A stretch of DNA of 64,000 bases from Paenibacillus_G sp049942825 (GTDB lineage Bacteria > Bacillota > Bacilli > Paenibacillales > NBRC-103111): positions 4,278,001 to 4,342,000 of the forward strand of contig NZ_CP187970.1 in the NCBI RefSeq assembly GCF_049942825.1, in the 5' to 3' direction. A program made the position numbers and the translations under genes. The stretch's first letter is position 1. Each line of letters starts with the position of its first letter. Shown here one piece after another: positions 33,335-42,141 of this stretch. A model generated the notes under the pieces. The model was not told the origin of the DNA. It saw only the letters and a program-made list of their open reading frames with translations, and did no database searches.

Positions 33335-35475
33335 CGGACCGTCACCTCCTGGAATACGGAATAGAAGAAATCGTACAGCTCCTTCGTGAGCCCGAACGTA
33401 ATGAAGAGCAGCACGCCGCAGACGGACATCGTGAAGACGGACAGGGAGACGTTCACGGACGTCTCGCCCACACTGTAATTCTGCATGCTCTGTACCTTCC
33501 AGAAGAGCAGCAGTCCGACCCAGACGAACAGGCCGAAGTAGAAGAACCGGTAGACCGCCCCCTCGTTCAGCGTCATGATCTGCGACAGGAGCGTGAGCGG
33601 CAGACCGATGAGCACGAACGGGAACAGAGCGTATGTGCTGCCGTAGACGACATCGCGGAACCGGCCTTCCCCGCGGTAGATCGCCGAGATGAGATAATTG
33701 GCCACGATCCAGCCGAGCCAGATCACGAAGAACTGCACGATGGCTGTCCCAAGGCCCAAGTCCAGAAGGACGTCCGGATTGTACAGGAACGAGATGCCCC
33801 CTTCCATGACGCAGTAGGATGCCAGGGCAAGCACGAAGAGGATGAAGGAGCTGAGGAAGCCCCCTTTGTTCTCATAACGTAAGGCGGCGAAGCCGTCGAT
33901 CGGATGCTTCAGAATATAGAAGGCATGCTTCAGCTGTCCTGCGAGTCCGCTGCCGCCGGGGGTCCCGGTGCTTCGGGATCTGCGCCAGGAGGCATGCTTC
34001 GTCAGCCTGTTCAGCACATAGAGTGCCAGGCTGCCGAAGATCAGCACGTTCATCAGCAAGCCGAAGCGCTGCTGGAACCAGAGCAGCCGGTTCTGCCAGA
34101 AGGCATCCGAATAGCCCTGCCCCTGGCCGGCCGCTTTGAATAACGCTTGGGCGCGTTCGTAATCCCCCCTGCCGTAAGCGGCCTTCGCGAGACCCAGGAT
34201 GGCGGGCGTGTAGAACGCGTTGAGCCGGTGAACCTCCGCCCAAGGAGTCTCGCTCTCGGCATAGCGGCCGTCCTGCGTCAGGCGGTTGGCCTGGTGGACG
34301 AGCCGGCCGAACTCCGACAGCTCGAACTTCTGCAGGAGATTGTTCTCCCCGTCGAGGATGTACAGATCATTCTTCGATGAGCTGGCAATCGCCGTCGGGG
34401 ACTGAATCACACCGAGCTTCTCGGCCGATACCTCCGCATCCGCCCACCAGAAGAAGAGCAGACTGCCGCTGCCGTCATACTGGGAGACGACGCGCTTCTT
34501 GGTATCGATGGCCGTGATATTGCCGTCATGGTCCACCGTCAAGTCGTTCAGCTGGACCGGGGTGTCTTCCCCCCACTCCCGGAACGGAGTCTCGCCGAAC
34601 GGAAGTGATATTTTCTCATCGGAGAACTCGGTTTTTTGGGCGAGCATATCCAGTCCCGCGATATTCAGCTTCTTGATCTGACCGGTTTCCACTTCCTTCG
34701 ACACGGTATAGATCAAACCGTCGCCATCCATAGCGGCCGAAGCGATAGAGCCCGGCAGCTTGCTGATCTCGCGCTGATACATCTCCCGGGTGTAGACGAA
34801 GCGCTTGAAAGCATCGATCAGCGAGAACGGCGTCCTGTTCGACCCGAAGAAGCCTTGGAATCCCCCTTCGGGGTCGAGCTGCAGCAATCCCTGGTAGCCC
34901 CCGAGGGAGGTGATGTACAGGAACCCCCTCTTGTCGACGACAAGCTTCACGGGATCATATTTGAAGGAAGCCGGCAGGAACTTGGACTCGGGGCGCGGGA
35001 ACTCACGGATCAGCTTCCCTTCGGCATCCAGCCGGATTACGCGCTTATTGCCCGTGTCCGCAACATAGATGTCCCCGTCCTTGTTGACGAAGAGTCCCTG
35101 CGGTCCCTTGAGCGGGCTCTCTTTGACCTCGATCATCCGCACGAACTTCCCGTCCGGGTCCAGCTGGACAATACGGTTATTGCCGGTATCGGCTATGTAG
35201 ATCCGGTCCTTCGCGTCGATGAACACGTCCTGGGGTCCCTTCAGCGGGGAATGCACGAGCGCACCCGGCTTCTTGGGGTCCGGGATGAAGAGATCCCTAC
35301 CCAGGGCCCCGCCCGGATTATAAGCGGATTGGGTCCAGATCAGCTGGCCGTAGGAGTCTTTATAATTGGTGTTGTATGGCGTATAGGCAGAGGTACGGCC
35401 GGGCTGCAGGAGCACAGCTGCCAGCAGTACGGCCAGCACCGTGAGCAGGATACGTCTAGCAGGATGCGGGCGCAA
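33331..35475 (-). CDS. NHL-repeat surface protein with C-terminal YIP1-type membrane domain
   Basis: 714 residues. Signal peptide, then a beta-propeller of NHL repeats (GPQDVFIDAKDRIYIADTGN, GPQGLFVNKDGDIYVADTGN and further blades to about residue 390). A short TPR-like stretch (AAYGRGDYERAQALFKAAGQ) precedes one membrane helix near 475, and the C-terminus is a five-helix YIP1-like domain (FVIWLGWIVANYLISAIYRG). The extracellular propeller and membrane domain together suggest a sensor or transporter accessory. Start is TTG with AAAGGAGG 7 nt upstream. Such proteins commonly sit beside DUF5696 genes in Paenibacillus; function unknown. Confidence 0.78.
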   Translation of the reverse strand: MRPHPARRILLTVLAVLLAAVLLQPGRTSAYTPYNTNYKDSYGQLIWTQSAYNPGGALGRDLFIPDPKKPGALVHSPLKGPQDVFIDAKDRIYIADTGNNRIVQLDPDGKFVRMIEVKESPLKGPQGLFVNKDGDIYVADTGNKRVIRLDAEGKLIREFPRPESKFLPASFKYDPVKLVVDKRGFLYITSLGGYQGLLQLDPEGGFQGFFGSNRTPFSLIDAFKRFVYTREMYQREISKLPGSIASAAMDGDGLIYTVSKEVETGQIKKLNIAGLDMLAQKTEFSDEKISLPFGETPFREWGEDTPVQLNDLTVDHDGNITAIDTKKRVVSQYDGSGSLLFFWWADAEVSAEKLGVIQSPTAIASSSKNDLYILDGENNLLQKFELSEFGRLVHQANRLTQDGRYAESETPWAEVHRLNAFYTPAILGLAKAAYGRGDYERAQALFKAAGQGQGYSDAFWQNRLLWFQQRFGLLMNVLIFGSLALYVLNRLTKHASWRRSRSTGTPGGSGLAGQLKHAFYILKHPIDGFAALRYENKGGFLSSFILFVLALASYCVMEGGISFLYNPDVLLDLGLGTAIVQFFVIWLGWIVANYLISAIYRGEGRFRDVVYGSTYALFPFVLIGLPLTLLSQIMTLNEGAVYRFFYFGLFVWVGLLLFWKVQSMQNYSVGETSVNVSLSVFTMSVCGVLLFITFGLTKELYDFFYSVFQEVTVR

Positions 35476-35504
35476 TCTCGTCCCTCCTTTGGTCGGATAC
35501 GTGT

Positions 35505-36413
35505 CTACTTGATGCCCGAATGGGCCATCGTGGCGATCACCTTGCCCTGCAGCAGCAGGAAGATGATCAGGCTCGGCACGAACAGAATGAGCGCCGCTGC
35601 CGCCGCCGCCCCTTGACGGGCGACAAGGTTCGCCTGGTTGCTCGTCAGCGTAGAGAGGAAGAACGGAAAATTCTTCATCTCATCATCCTGCATGAATAGG
35701 GACGAGGTTTCGATATTCCCCCACGAGCTCTGGAAGGTGAGGATGGCCACGGTGGCCACGGCCGGCATGCACACGGGAATGACAACCCGCAGGAACACGG
35801 TGAATTCGCCCGCACCGTCCATCCGTGCCGCTTCAAGCAGGTCGTTCGGGATCTGGTCTATGAACTGCTTCAGCAGGAAGACCCCGACCGGCATGGCGAG
35901 CAGCGGCAGAATATGGCCGAGATACGTGTTCATGATCCCGAGATAACTGACGACCAGATACCTCGGGATCTGCACCACCTCCGGAGCGAACATGAGCGTG
36001 AGCAGAATGGCGGCGAAGACCAGCTTGTGTCCGGGGAACTTGTGCTTCGAGATCGGGTAGGCGCAGAGCGCGCTGACCACCGTGACGAGCACCACGGATG
36101 CCCCAGTGATAATCACGCTGTTGAAGAGATAGCGCGAGATCGGCACCGTGGAATTCGCCGCCACCAGGAACAGCTCTGAGAAATTCTGCAGCGTGGCTTC
36201 GCGCACGAGCAGATTCGGCGGATAGACGAACAGTTCATGGTACGGTTTCAGGGCATGGTTGAAAATGTACACGATCGGCATCAGCATGAACACCGCAAGA
36301 ACGGTCAGCAGGATCGTGAGCACCCACTGGAAGCCGTCCATCCGGTTCAGACGGCTGCGTCTGCGGCCAAGCCGGCCGATCGGGCCCAATGCTTTGGAGA
36401 CGAACGAGGTCAT
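35505..36413 (-). CDS. Carbohydrate-type ABC permease, MalG-like (CUT1), second set
   Basis: 302 residues with six membrane helices; EAA loop DLLEAARMDGAGEFTVFLR. N-terminal VYIFNHALKPYHELFVYPP is typical of MalG-like subunits. Starts one base after the MalF-like gene stop, GGAGG upstream. Partner of 36415-37404 and of the receptor at 37394. Confidence 0.9.
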   Translation of the reverse strand: MTSFVSKALGPIGRLGRRRSRLNRMDGFQWVLTILLTVLAVFMLMPIVYIFNHALKPYHELFVYPPNLLVREATLQNFSELFLVAANSTVPISRYLFNSVIITGASVVLVTVVSALCAYPISKHKFPGHKLVFAAILLTLMFAPEVVQIPRYLVVSYLGIMNTYLGHILPLLAMPVGVFLLKQFIDQIPNDLLEAARMDGAGEFTVFLRVVIPVCMPAVATVAILTFQSSWGNIETSSLFMQDDEMKNFPFFLSTLTSNQANLVARQGAAAAAALILFVPSLIIFLLLQGKVIATMAHSGIK

Positions 36414-36414
36414 G

Positions 36415-37404
36415 TCATTCCCCCTCCTTCGAGCCGAACAGACTCCAGCTTAGCTTGTTCGAGGCATACATGAGGATCAGGAGAAATACCGAGATCGCCG
36501 CGGCATAGCCCATCTCGAAGCGGATGAAGCCGTAATCGTCAATGTGGTTGATGATGAGATGGCCGGCATACTCGGGTGTCGGGTTGACGCCGGAGAGCTC
36601 GACCCCAATAGCTCCCGACTTGAAGGTGGCGACAATGGCCATGACGGCCCCGAACAGCATCTGCGGCTTCATCGACGGAATCGTAATATGCCAGATTTCC
36701 TGCAGCCGGCTGCGGATTCCGTCCAGCTTGCCCGCTTCGTAGAGCTCCTTGTTCACTCCCAGCAGACCGGCCAGCATGGCGAGGAAGCCCACGCCCATCG
36801 AGGACCACAGGGTGACGACGATCATCGAATTCATGAGATAGTCCTTATCGGTGACCCACAGTCTCGGCACATCGATGAGCCCGAGCTGCAGGAGCAGCGA
36901 GTTCAGGTAGCCGATCCGGTCCCCGCTCAGCATCGGCAGCCAGACGATGGACATCGCGATGCCGGCTGTCAGTGACGGGGTGTACATGGCCAGCGCATAC
37001 CAGCGCCGGGACTTCTCCGGCAGCTGGGTAATCAGCCAGGCCAGGAGGAAGGCCGCAGCGTAGCCCCCGGGTCCCACGATCAGGGCGAAGACGAAGGTGT
37101 TCGGCAGCGCGTACTTCAGGAACAGCAGATCCTGCGAAAGCAGGTACTGGAAGTTCTGCCAGCCGATGAAGCGCGGAGCCTCGATGGCGTTGAAGTAGGT
37201 GAAGCTCAGCCCGATGGCGGCGATCACCGGAATTAGGATGAACGCGATAAAGCACAGCATAAACGGCGCAATGAACAAGTACGACAGGCGGTATTCCCAG
37301 ATTCGGGCCAGCAGTCCTCTGGCCCTTACCCGGCGGGCCTGCTTCTTCAGCCCGACCTGGCCGGAAGGCGCCTTGACGGCCACGCTTCCCGCTTTATTCA
37401 GCAT
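36415..37404 (-). CDS. Carbohydrate-type ABC permease, MalF-like (CUT1), second set
   Basis: 329 residues, membrane helices beginning RLSYLFIAPFMLCFIAF; cytoplasmic EAA-type loop KELYEAGKLDGIRSRLQEI, in which EAG replaces EAA. The start at 37404 is chosen: AAGGAG lies 9 nt upstream and it overlaps the receptor gene by 11 bases. A longer in-frame reading extends 104 codons into the receptor gene but has shadow composition. Confidence 0.88.
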   Translation of the reverse strand: MLNKAGSVAVKAPSGQVGLKKQARRVRARGLLARIWEYRLSYLFIAPFMLCFIAFILIPVIAAIGLSFTYFNAIEAPRFIGWQNFQYLLSQDLLFLKYALPNTFVFALIVGPGGYAAAFLLAWLITQLPEKSRRWYALAMYTPSLTAGIAMSIVWLPMLSGDRIGYLNSLLLQLGLIDVPRLWVTDKDYLMNSMIVVTLWSSMGVGFLAMLAGLLGVNKELYEAGKLDGIRSRLQEIWHITIPSMKPQMLFGAVMAIVATFKSGAIGVELSGVNPTPEYAGHLIINHIDDYGFIRFEMGYAAAISVFLLILMYASNKLSWSLFGSKEGE

Positions 37405-40400
37405 TTGGATCGACTCCTTCCCATGGCTGCTTGACGGCCGGCACATCCAGCGTGCGGACGACCCGGCCGCTGGTGTCGACGAACCCGAACTCCTGCTGCT
37501 TGCGCCGCAGCTCGCGGTCGATATCGAGCACGGCGGTCTCCAGGGAGGTCCGGTAGTTGAGGCCATCGACGACGGACCGCAGCCAGGCGTTATTGATCTC
37601 CCGTTCCAGGAAGTATCCTCCCGGCAGGTTCGGGATGTCCTTATACCAGCGCCACTGCTGCAGGATGACTTCCGCATCCTCCCGTTTCCACGGCAGCTTG
37701 GCGAACGCCTTGACATTCGAGGTATTCCAGCGGAAGGCGACGCCGTTCACCGCTTCTATATCATTGCCGTACCGCTCCTGCACTTCGTCGGACACCCACC
37801 ATTTGAGGAACGCCCAGGCTTGGTCTTTCTTATTGGATTTCTCAAAAATCACCGAGGTCCGCTGCCCGCCTCCCGCCCACCGGACGATGGAGCCGTCAGC
37901 CTGCTTCACGCCCGGGATCTCCGCAATGCCCCACCGCCCGCCCAGCTCCGGCGCCGCGGCCGCCAGCTGGACGTACAGGTTGTAGTCGGATACGCCGATC
38001 GGCATCGTCCCCCGGCGGAAGTGCTGATAGAAGCTTGGCACTTCTTTCTCCAGCGCGTACGTGTTGAAGAGATCCGTCCACATCTTGAAGGCCCGGAAAC
38101 CCTCCGGGGTATCGAGCGCCGTCTTCAGTCCATCCGGACGGTAGAGGTCAGTGCCGTTCTGATAGAAGAACGGGGTGAAATCCTTCGGATTCAAGTAGAA
38201 GTTCAGCGAGTGCTGCTGCAGCACCGGGAGCAGAGCGTATACTTCGTCCCAAGTCTGCGGGACCGGCAGGCCGAGTCCTTTCAGGATATCCTTGCGGTAG
38301 TACAGCACCTGGAACGACTGGGTCTCGGGCAGCGCATAGTAGCCGCCATTATAATGAAGCGGCAGCCAGGAGCCAGGCGAGAACTTCCGCTGGATCTCCT
38401 TGAAGTCCGGATAGCGCGAGAGGTCATGGACGCTGCCCCGGATCGCGTAATCCACCGGCAGATCCTGCGTCAGGCCGAGCGCCACGTCCGGCTGCACGCC
38501 GGCCGCATTCGACATCACGAGCAGCTGGGCGTTCGGCAGCAGGTTCACCTTCACCTTGATGCCGGTCTCCGGCGTGAAGAGCTCGTCGGAGAGCTGCTGA
38601 AGCTGGTCGACATAGTCCCTCCCCCGCTGCACCCAGACGTTCAGCACCCGGTCGTCCATGTTATTGAGCGAGTTGCGGGCGTCGAACGAGTAGACGAAAT
38701 TCCTCGCCGTGCCTAAGGTCGAGCTCAGACAGGAAGCCTCCATATCCGGGAACTCCCGGTCCGCAGGCGCCAGGTACAGCTCATCGAGCTGCAGGGGCTG
38801 CTGCAGCAGCGTCTCCGTGAAGCCGCTGATCTTCTCCTTGATGGAAGAGAGCTCGTCGGTGTAATACGGGATGTCGTCGACCTTCTCCAGCAGCTCCCGG
38901 ATGTCTTCCGCGGAGGTCCGGATGCCCTGGGAGAGGCTGTCCTTCCCCCCGTTGATCTCCTGCAGCGAGTCGGCCAGCGTGACCATCCGCTTCGCGGCTT
39001 CATGGAGCCGCGGCGTCAGGTCCGGCAGCTCCTGCTGCAGCTTCCAGGTCCGGTTGCGGTCCACGATGCCCCCGGTCAAGGACCGGAGATCGTCTTCCAC
39101 AGTCCGGAGCAGCTCCGTGAGCTCCTCGATCCCGATCAGCACCGGCTTGAGCGGCGCGTGGGTGACCGCCATGGAGACGGTATGCTCCCCGGCCGTGAGA
39201 TACAAGCCGTACGGCTCGCCCTCTTCGGGACCCAGGACCGTCCCTCTCCAATCGGAATCATAAGGGAACCGGAAGGCGGTCAGCTCCCGGAACGGGACCT
39301 GCCCGTCGATCCGGATCGTGCGGAAGGAGGACTTCTGCGCGAATTGGTTCTGCAGGGTCCGGAAAGCCAGCTTGTATCGTCCCGTCACCGGCACGTTCAC
39401 CTTCCAGGTGATCTCCTGGTTATGATAGAGCCAGCGCCTGCCGCCTACCGTATTGTAGGTGATTCTCCCCTTCGACGCGGGAACCGTGCGGGCGTCGGTA
39501 TCCGAGAACAGCTTGATCGAGGTGTCGTTCTTGTACAGCAGATCTTCCGCCTGAATCGTCTGGACGGCGGCGCTGTCGTTCGTAGGGCTCTTAGCAGCCG
39601 CAGCTTCGGCCGGATAGGCTGCAGCGGCTTCGGTGTAAGCCGGTACCGTGCGGGGAGCCTTCAGGATCAGCTTCTCCAGCGCCACCGGCTCGCTGCCGCT
39701 GATGCGCAGGACGTGCTCTCCCGCGGTGAAGCGCCACAGCAGGGGTCCGCCGTAAGCCCCGCCGCCGTCGCTCAGCGCCACCTGCTTCCAGTCGGACACC
39801 TCCACGGAACGCGGCCGCACTTCGTCTCCGTCGTCGTTTTTGCGGATCGGCCGCTCATCCCGCCAGTCGCGGTATAAGGTGATCGACGACGATTCCCTGT
39901 AAGGTCTCCCTCCGTCCAGGGTCACATCCCATAGGATCGCGCCGCCGATTCCCTTCGACGGCAGCGGACGGTAGGAGACGTGAACCTCATAGAGGCCGTC
40001 CGAGGGAGCGGTGAAGCGGTATTCGACCCAGTTCTCCCCCGTGCCTTTCCACTGAAGAGCACGGGCTTCGCCTTCCAGGGGTCCCGCGGCAAAAGCCGCA
40101 CGGTCGGATTGCCCGGCAGGTGCGGCGGCATCAATGACGAGCTCGCCCGCTCCGGCCGGCACCTTCTCCTTCTGCCAAGCCTCCAGAACCTTGGCGTAAT
40201 AAGGCTCCGTCTCGGCCGCGGCCGGCGTACCGGCCGTCTTCGCAGGCTCCTTGGCAGCTTGGGTGCCCGTGAGCGCTGTGGAGGTTCCGGCGTGTCCTGT
40301 TCCCGTTTCTGCGCCGGCCGTACCTGCCGCTCCCGCCCCCTCGGCTGCGCTGGCGGTACCGGGAGCGGCGGCAGGGCCTCCCCCCGGCAGACCCAGCAGT

Positions 40401-40462
40401 CCGGCAAGCACCAGAATGGCCGTCCGCCGGGTCAGGTCTCGATGGTTCATCTGCTCAAGCAA
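37394..40462 (-). CDS. Giant ABC solute-binding protein with N-terminal carbohydrate-binding-like domains
   Basis: 1022 residues, more than twice the usual receptor length. A signal peptide and a low-complexity Ala/Gly/Thr linker (about residues 30-75) precede two beta-sandwich domains that look like galactose-binding/CBM folds (QWKGTGENWVEYRFTAPSDG and QTIQAEDLLYKNDTSIKL). A helical region (about 440-560) follows, then a family-1 solute-binding domain from about residue 580 (LNVWVQRGRDYVDQLQQLSD, YYALPETQSFQVLYYRKDIL, WAFLKWWVSDEVQERYG). I see no lipobox, so attachment is unclear. Start is TTG (GGAAGGA 11 nt upstream); an in-frame ATG lies at 40450. It likely captures a glycan-like ligand for the permeases encoded just downstream. 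Confidence 0.82.
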   Translation of the reverse strand: MLEQMNHRDLTRRTAILVLAGLLGLPGGGPAAAPGTASAAEGAGAAGTAGAETGTGHAGTSTALTGTQAAKEPAKTAGTPAAAETEPYYAKVLEAWQKEKVPAGAGELVIDAAAPAGQSDRAAFAAGPLEGEARALQWKGTGENWVEYRFTAPSDGLYEVHVSYRPLPSKGIGGAILWDVTLDGGRPYRESSSITLYRDWRDERPIRKNDDGDEVRPRSVEVSDWKQVALSDGGGAYGGPLLWRFTAGEHVLRISGSEPVALEKLILKAPRTVPAYTEAAAAYPAEAAAAKSPTNDSAAVQTIQAEDLLYKNDTSIKLFSDTDARTVPASKGRITYNTVGGRRWLYHNQEITWKVNVPVTGRYKLAFRTLQNQFAQKSSFRTIRIDGQVPFRELTAFRFPYDSDWRGTVLGPEEGEPYGLYLTAGEHTVSMAVTHAPLKPVLIGIEELTELLRTVEDDLRSLTGGIVDRNRTWKLQQELPDLTPRLHEAAKRMVTLADSLQEINGGKDSLSQGIRTSAEDIRELLEKVDDIPYYTDELSSIKEKISGFTETLLQQPLQLDELYLAPADREFPDMEASCLSSTLGTARNFVYSFDARNSLNNMDDRVLNVWVQRGRDYVDQLQQLSDELFTPETGIKVKVNLLPNAQLLVMSNAAGVQPDVALGLTQDLPVDYAIRGSVHDLSRYPDFKEIQRKFSPGSWLPLHYNGGYYALPETQSFQVLYYRKDILKGLGLPVPQTWDEVYALLPVLQQHSLNFYLNPKDFTPFFYQNGTDLYRPDGLKTALDTPEGFRAFKMWTDLFNTYALEKEVPSFYQHFRRGTMPIGVSDYNLYVQLAAAAPELGGRWGIAEIPGVKQADGSIVRWAGGGQRTSVIFEKSNKKDQAWAFLKWWVSDEVQERYGNDIEAVNGVAFRWNTSNVKAFAKLPWKREDAEVILQQWRWYKDIPNLPGGYFLEREINNAWLRSVVDGLNYRTSLETAVLDIDRELRRKQQEFGFVDTSGRVVRTLDVPAVKQPWEGVDPNAE

Positions 40463-40495
40463 CTATGTACACTTCCTTCCTGTCAGAGACGGAGC

Positions 40496-41605
40496 CTATT
40501 CGGTGAATCGGGTTCCGGTTTCCTTGTCGAAGAACAGCACCTTGGACATCTCCGGGGCAAGGCGCACCTTCTCGCCTTCCTCGTACCGGTAATGCGGATG
40601 GACCCGGACGACCAGCATCCGGTCCTGTCCGATATCGATGTGCAGAAAACGGTCGGCCCCCATGAGCTCGCTGAGGCGGTATTCTCCGGTGATGACCCCG
40701 TCGGAGTAGAGCCCTTCGAGCGCAATGTTCTCCGGCCGGATGCCCAGAGTTACGGCCCGGCCTACCTGCTTGTGGTCCCGCAGCACCTTCGCCGCCGATC
40801 CGGTAAGCTCGAGCCGGAACCGGGAGGTATGGAACTCGAGCCGGCCCGGCACCTCTTCCAGAATCCGCCCCTCGATGAAATTCATCTGCGGCGAGCCGAT
40901 GAAAGATGCGACGAACGTGTTGGCCGGATACGAGTAGATCGCCTCCGGCGTATCCACCTGCTGGATGATGCCGTCCTTCATGACAACGATGCGGTCGCCC
41001 ATCGTCATCGCCTCCACCTGGTCATGCGTCACATAGACGAAGGTGACGCCCAGGGTCTTGTGCAGCTTGATAATCTCGGTGCGCATCTGCACCCGGAGCT
41101 TCGCATCCAGGTTCGAGAGCGGCTCATCCATCAGGAACACCTGCGGACTGCGCACGATGGCGCGGCCGAGCGCGACCCGCTGCCGCTGCCCGCCGGACAG
41201 CTCCTTCGGTTTGCGCTGCAGGTACGCTTCGAGCTCCAGCGACCGGGCCGCTTTCTTGACGGCCAGATCGATCTCATGCTTCGGCAGCTTCCGCAGCCGG
41301 AGGCCGAACGCAATGTTCTCGTAGACGGTCAGGTTCGGGTAAAGCGCATAATTCTGGAACACCATCGCAATATCCCGGTCCTTCGGCGGCAGGTGGTTCA
41401 CCAGCCGGTCCCCGATATAAATTTCCCCCTCCGAGATATCTTCGAGCCCTGCGATCATCCGCAGGGTGGTCGACTTCCCGCAGCCCGAAGGCCCGACGAA
41501 GACGAGAAATTCCTTGTCCTGAATATCCAGGTGAAAATCCTTTACGACCGCCTGCTTGTCTTTACCATACCGCTTGTACAGATGATTGATCTGAATCCGT
41601 GCCAT
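40496..41605 (-). CDS. MsmX/UgpC-type ABC ATPase for CUT1 importers
   Basis: 369 residues: ATPase domain with Walker A GPSGCGKSTTLRMIAG, Q-loop MVFQNYALYPNLTV, signature LSGGQRQRVALGRA, Walker B VFLMDEPLSNLDAKLR, switch YVTHDQVEAMTMGD, followed by a C-terminal MalK-like regulatory (TOBE) domain (GIRPENIALEG). ATPases of this type often serve several sugar importers. ATG at 41605 is preferred over GTG at 41611 because AAGGGG lies 8 nt upstream. First gene after leader E, so it and the importers may be controlled together. Confidence 0.92.
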   Translation of the reverse strand: MARIQINHLYKRYGKDKQAVVKDFHLDIQDKEFLVFVGPSGCGKSTTLRMIAGLEDISEGEIYIGDRLVNHLPPKDRDIAMVFQNYALYPNLTVYENIAFGLRLRKLPKHEIDLAVKKAARSLELEAYLQRKPKELSGGQRQRVALGRAIVRSPQVFLMDEPLSNLDAKLRVQMRTEIIKLHKTLGVTFVYVTHDQVEAMTMGDRIVVMKDGIIQQVDTPEAIYSYPANTFVASFIGSPQMNFIEGRILEEVPGRLEFHTSRFRLELTGSAAKVLRDHKQVGRAVTLGIRPENIALEGLYSDGVITGEYRLSELMGADRFLHIDIGQDRMLVVRVHPHYRYEEGEKVRLAPEMSKVLFFDKETGTRFTE

Positions 41606-41662
41606 CTCCACCGCCCCTTGTTCCTTTTATACAGCACCCTCCGCTTTCCCCGGGATCACAGC

Positions 41663-41707
41663 AAAAAACACCGGAGAATCAGCAAAAGCCGCTCTCCGGT
41701 GTTCCGG
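41663..41707 (-). promoter_or_regulatory. Leader element E: mini-hairpin overlapping a terminator
   Basis: Minus strand: TAC-CGG-AACA-CCGG-AG (41707-41696). Here the terminator stem is longer, CACCGGAGA pairing with TCTCCGGTG, followed by six T (41663-41701), so it uses the entire 3' arm of the mini-hairpin. The two structures are therefore mutually exclusive. This is the clearest case for a switch among the six leaders. Confidence 0.75.
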
Positions 41708-41748
41708 TAGAAGTATTATATTAACCAGATTGGAATAGTATGATATAG

Positions 41749-41777
41749 AATATAGCACCCCGTCCACGTACTGTCAA
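41749..41777 (-). promoter_or_regulatory. Sigma-A promoter of the 21-kb operon, with CymR-like operator
   Basis: TTGACA (41777-41772), 17-nt spacer, TATATT (41754-41749). The -35 box lies in an inverted repeat CTGTCAA-aaagct-TTGACAG. TATTCCAATCTGGTTAATATAA just below the -10 (41737-41716) resembles a CymR site in reverse orientation. Confidence 0.75.
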
Positions 41778-41790
41778 AGCTTTTTGACAG

Positions 41791-42141
41791 CTTATTTTCC
41801 CCGTACCAAACAGAGACCGCCTCCTTGGCGGTCCCTTAGGTGCAGGATGCTGCTGCTATAGTTGAACGGAAGGTGGCGGGAATCCCACATACCGGAGCTT
41901 CGATTCACCCTCCCACGAGGGTATTGCTCGGCCTATCTAATGCGACGGCCAGGATAATCGCGGAACAACTCAATGCGACGGTAAACCATGAGATTCCGCC
42001 AAAGTTGTTTTTCTCACCAAGCACCTCCCCATCCGCCTAAGTAAGGACGATGCGCTGCGTTCAATGGCTGCGGTGCTGCGCAGCAGCTGCCGTTCTTGGC
42101 GGCATACCGACGGTATGAATCCCACTCCTCCTATCCGGCGG
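41791..42141. other. Intergenic stretch without a supported gene
   Basis: Between the promoter of the long operon and the convergent-facing end of the peroxiredoxin-like gene. A small hairpin GACCGCC-TCCTT-GGCGGTC lies at 41815-41833 without a T-run. No gene supported. Confidence 0.4.
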
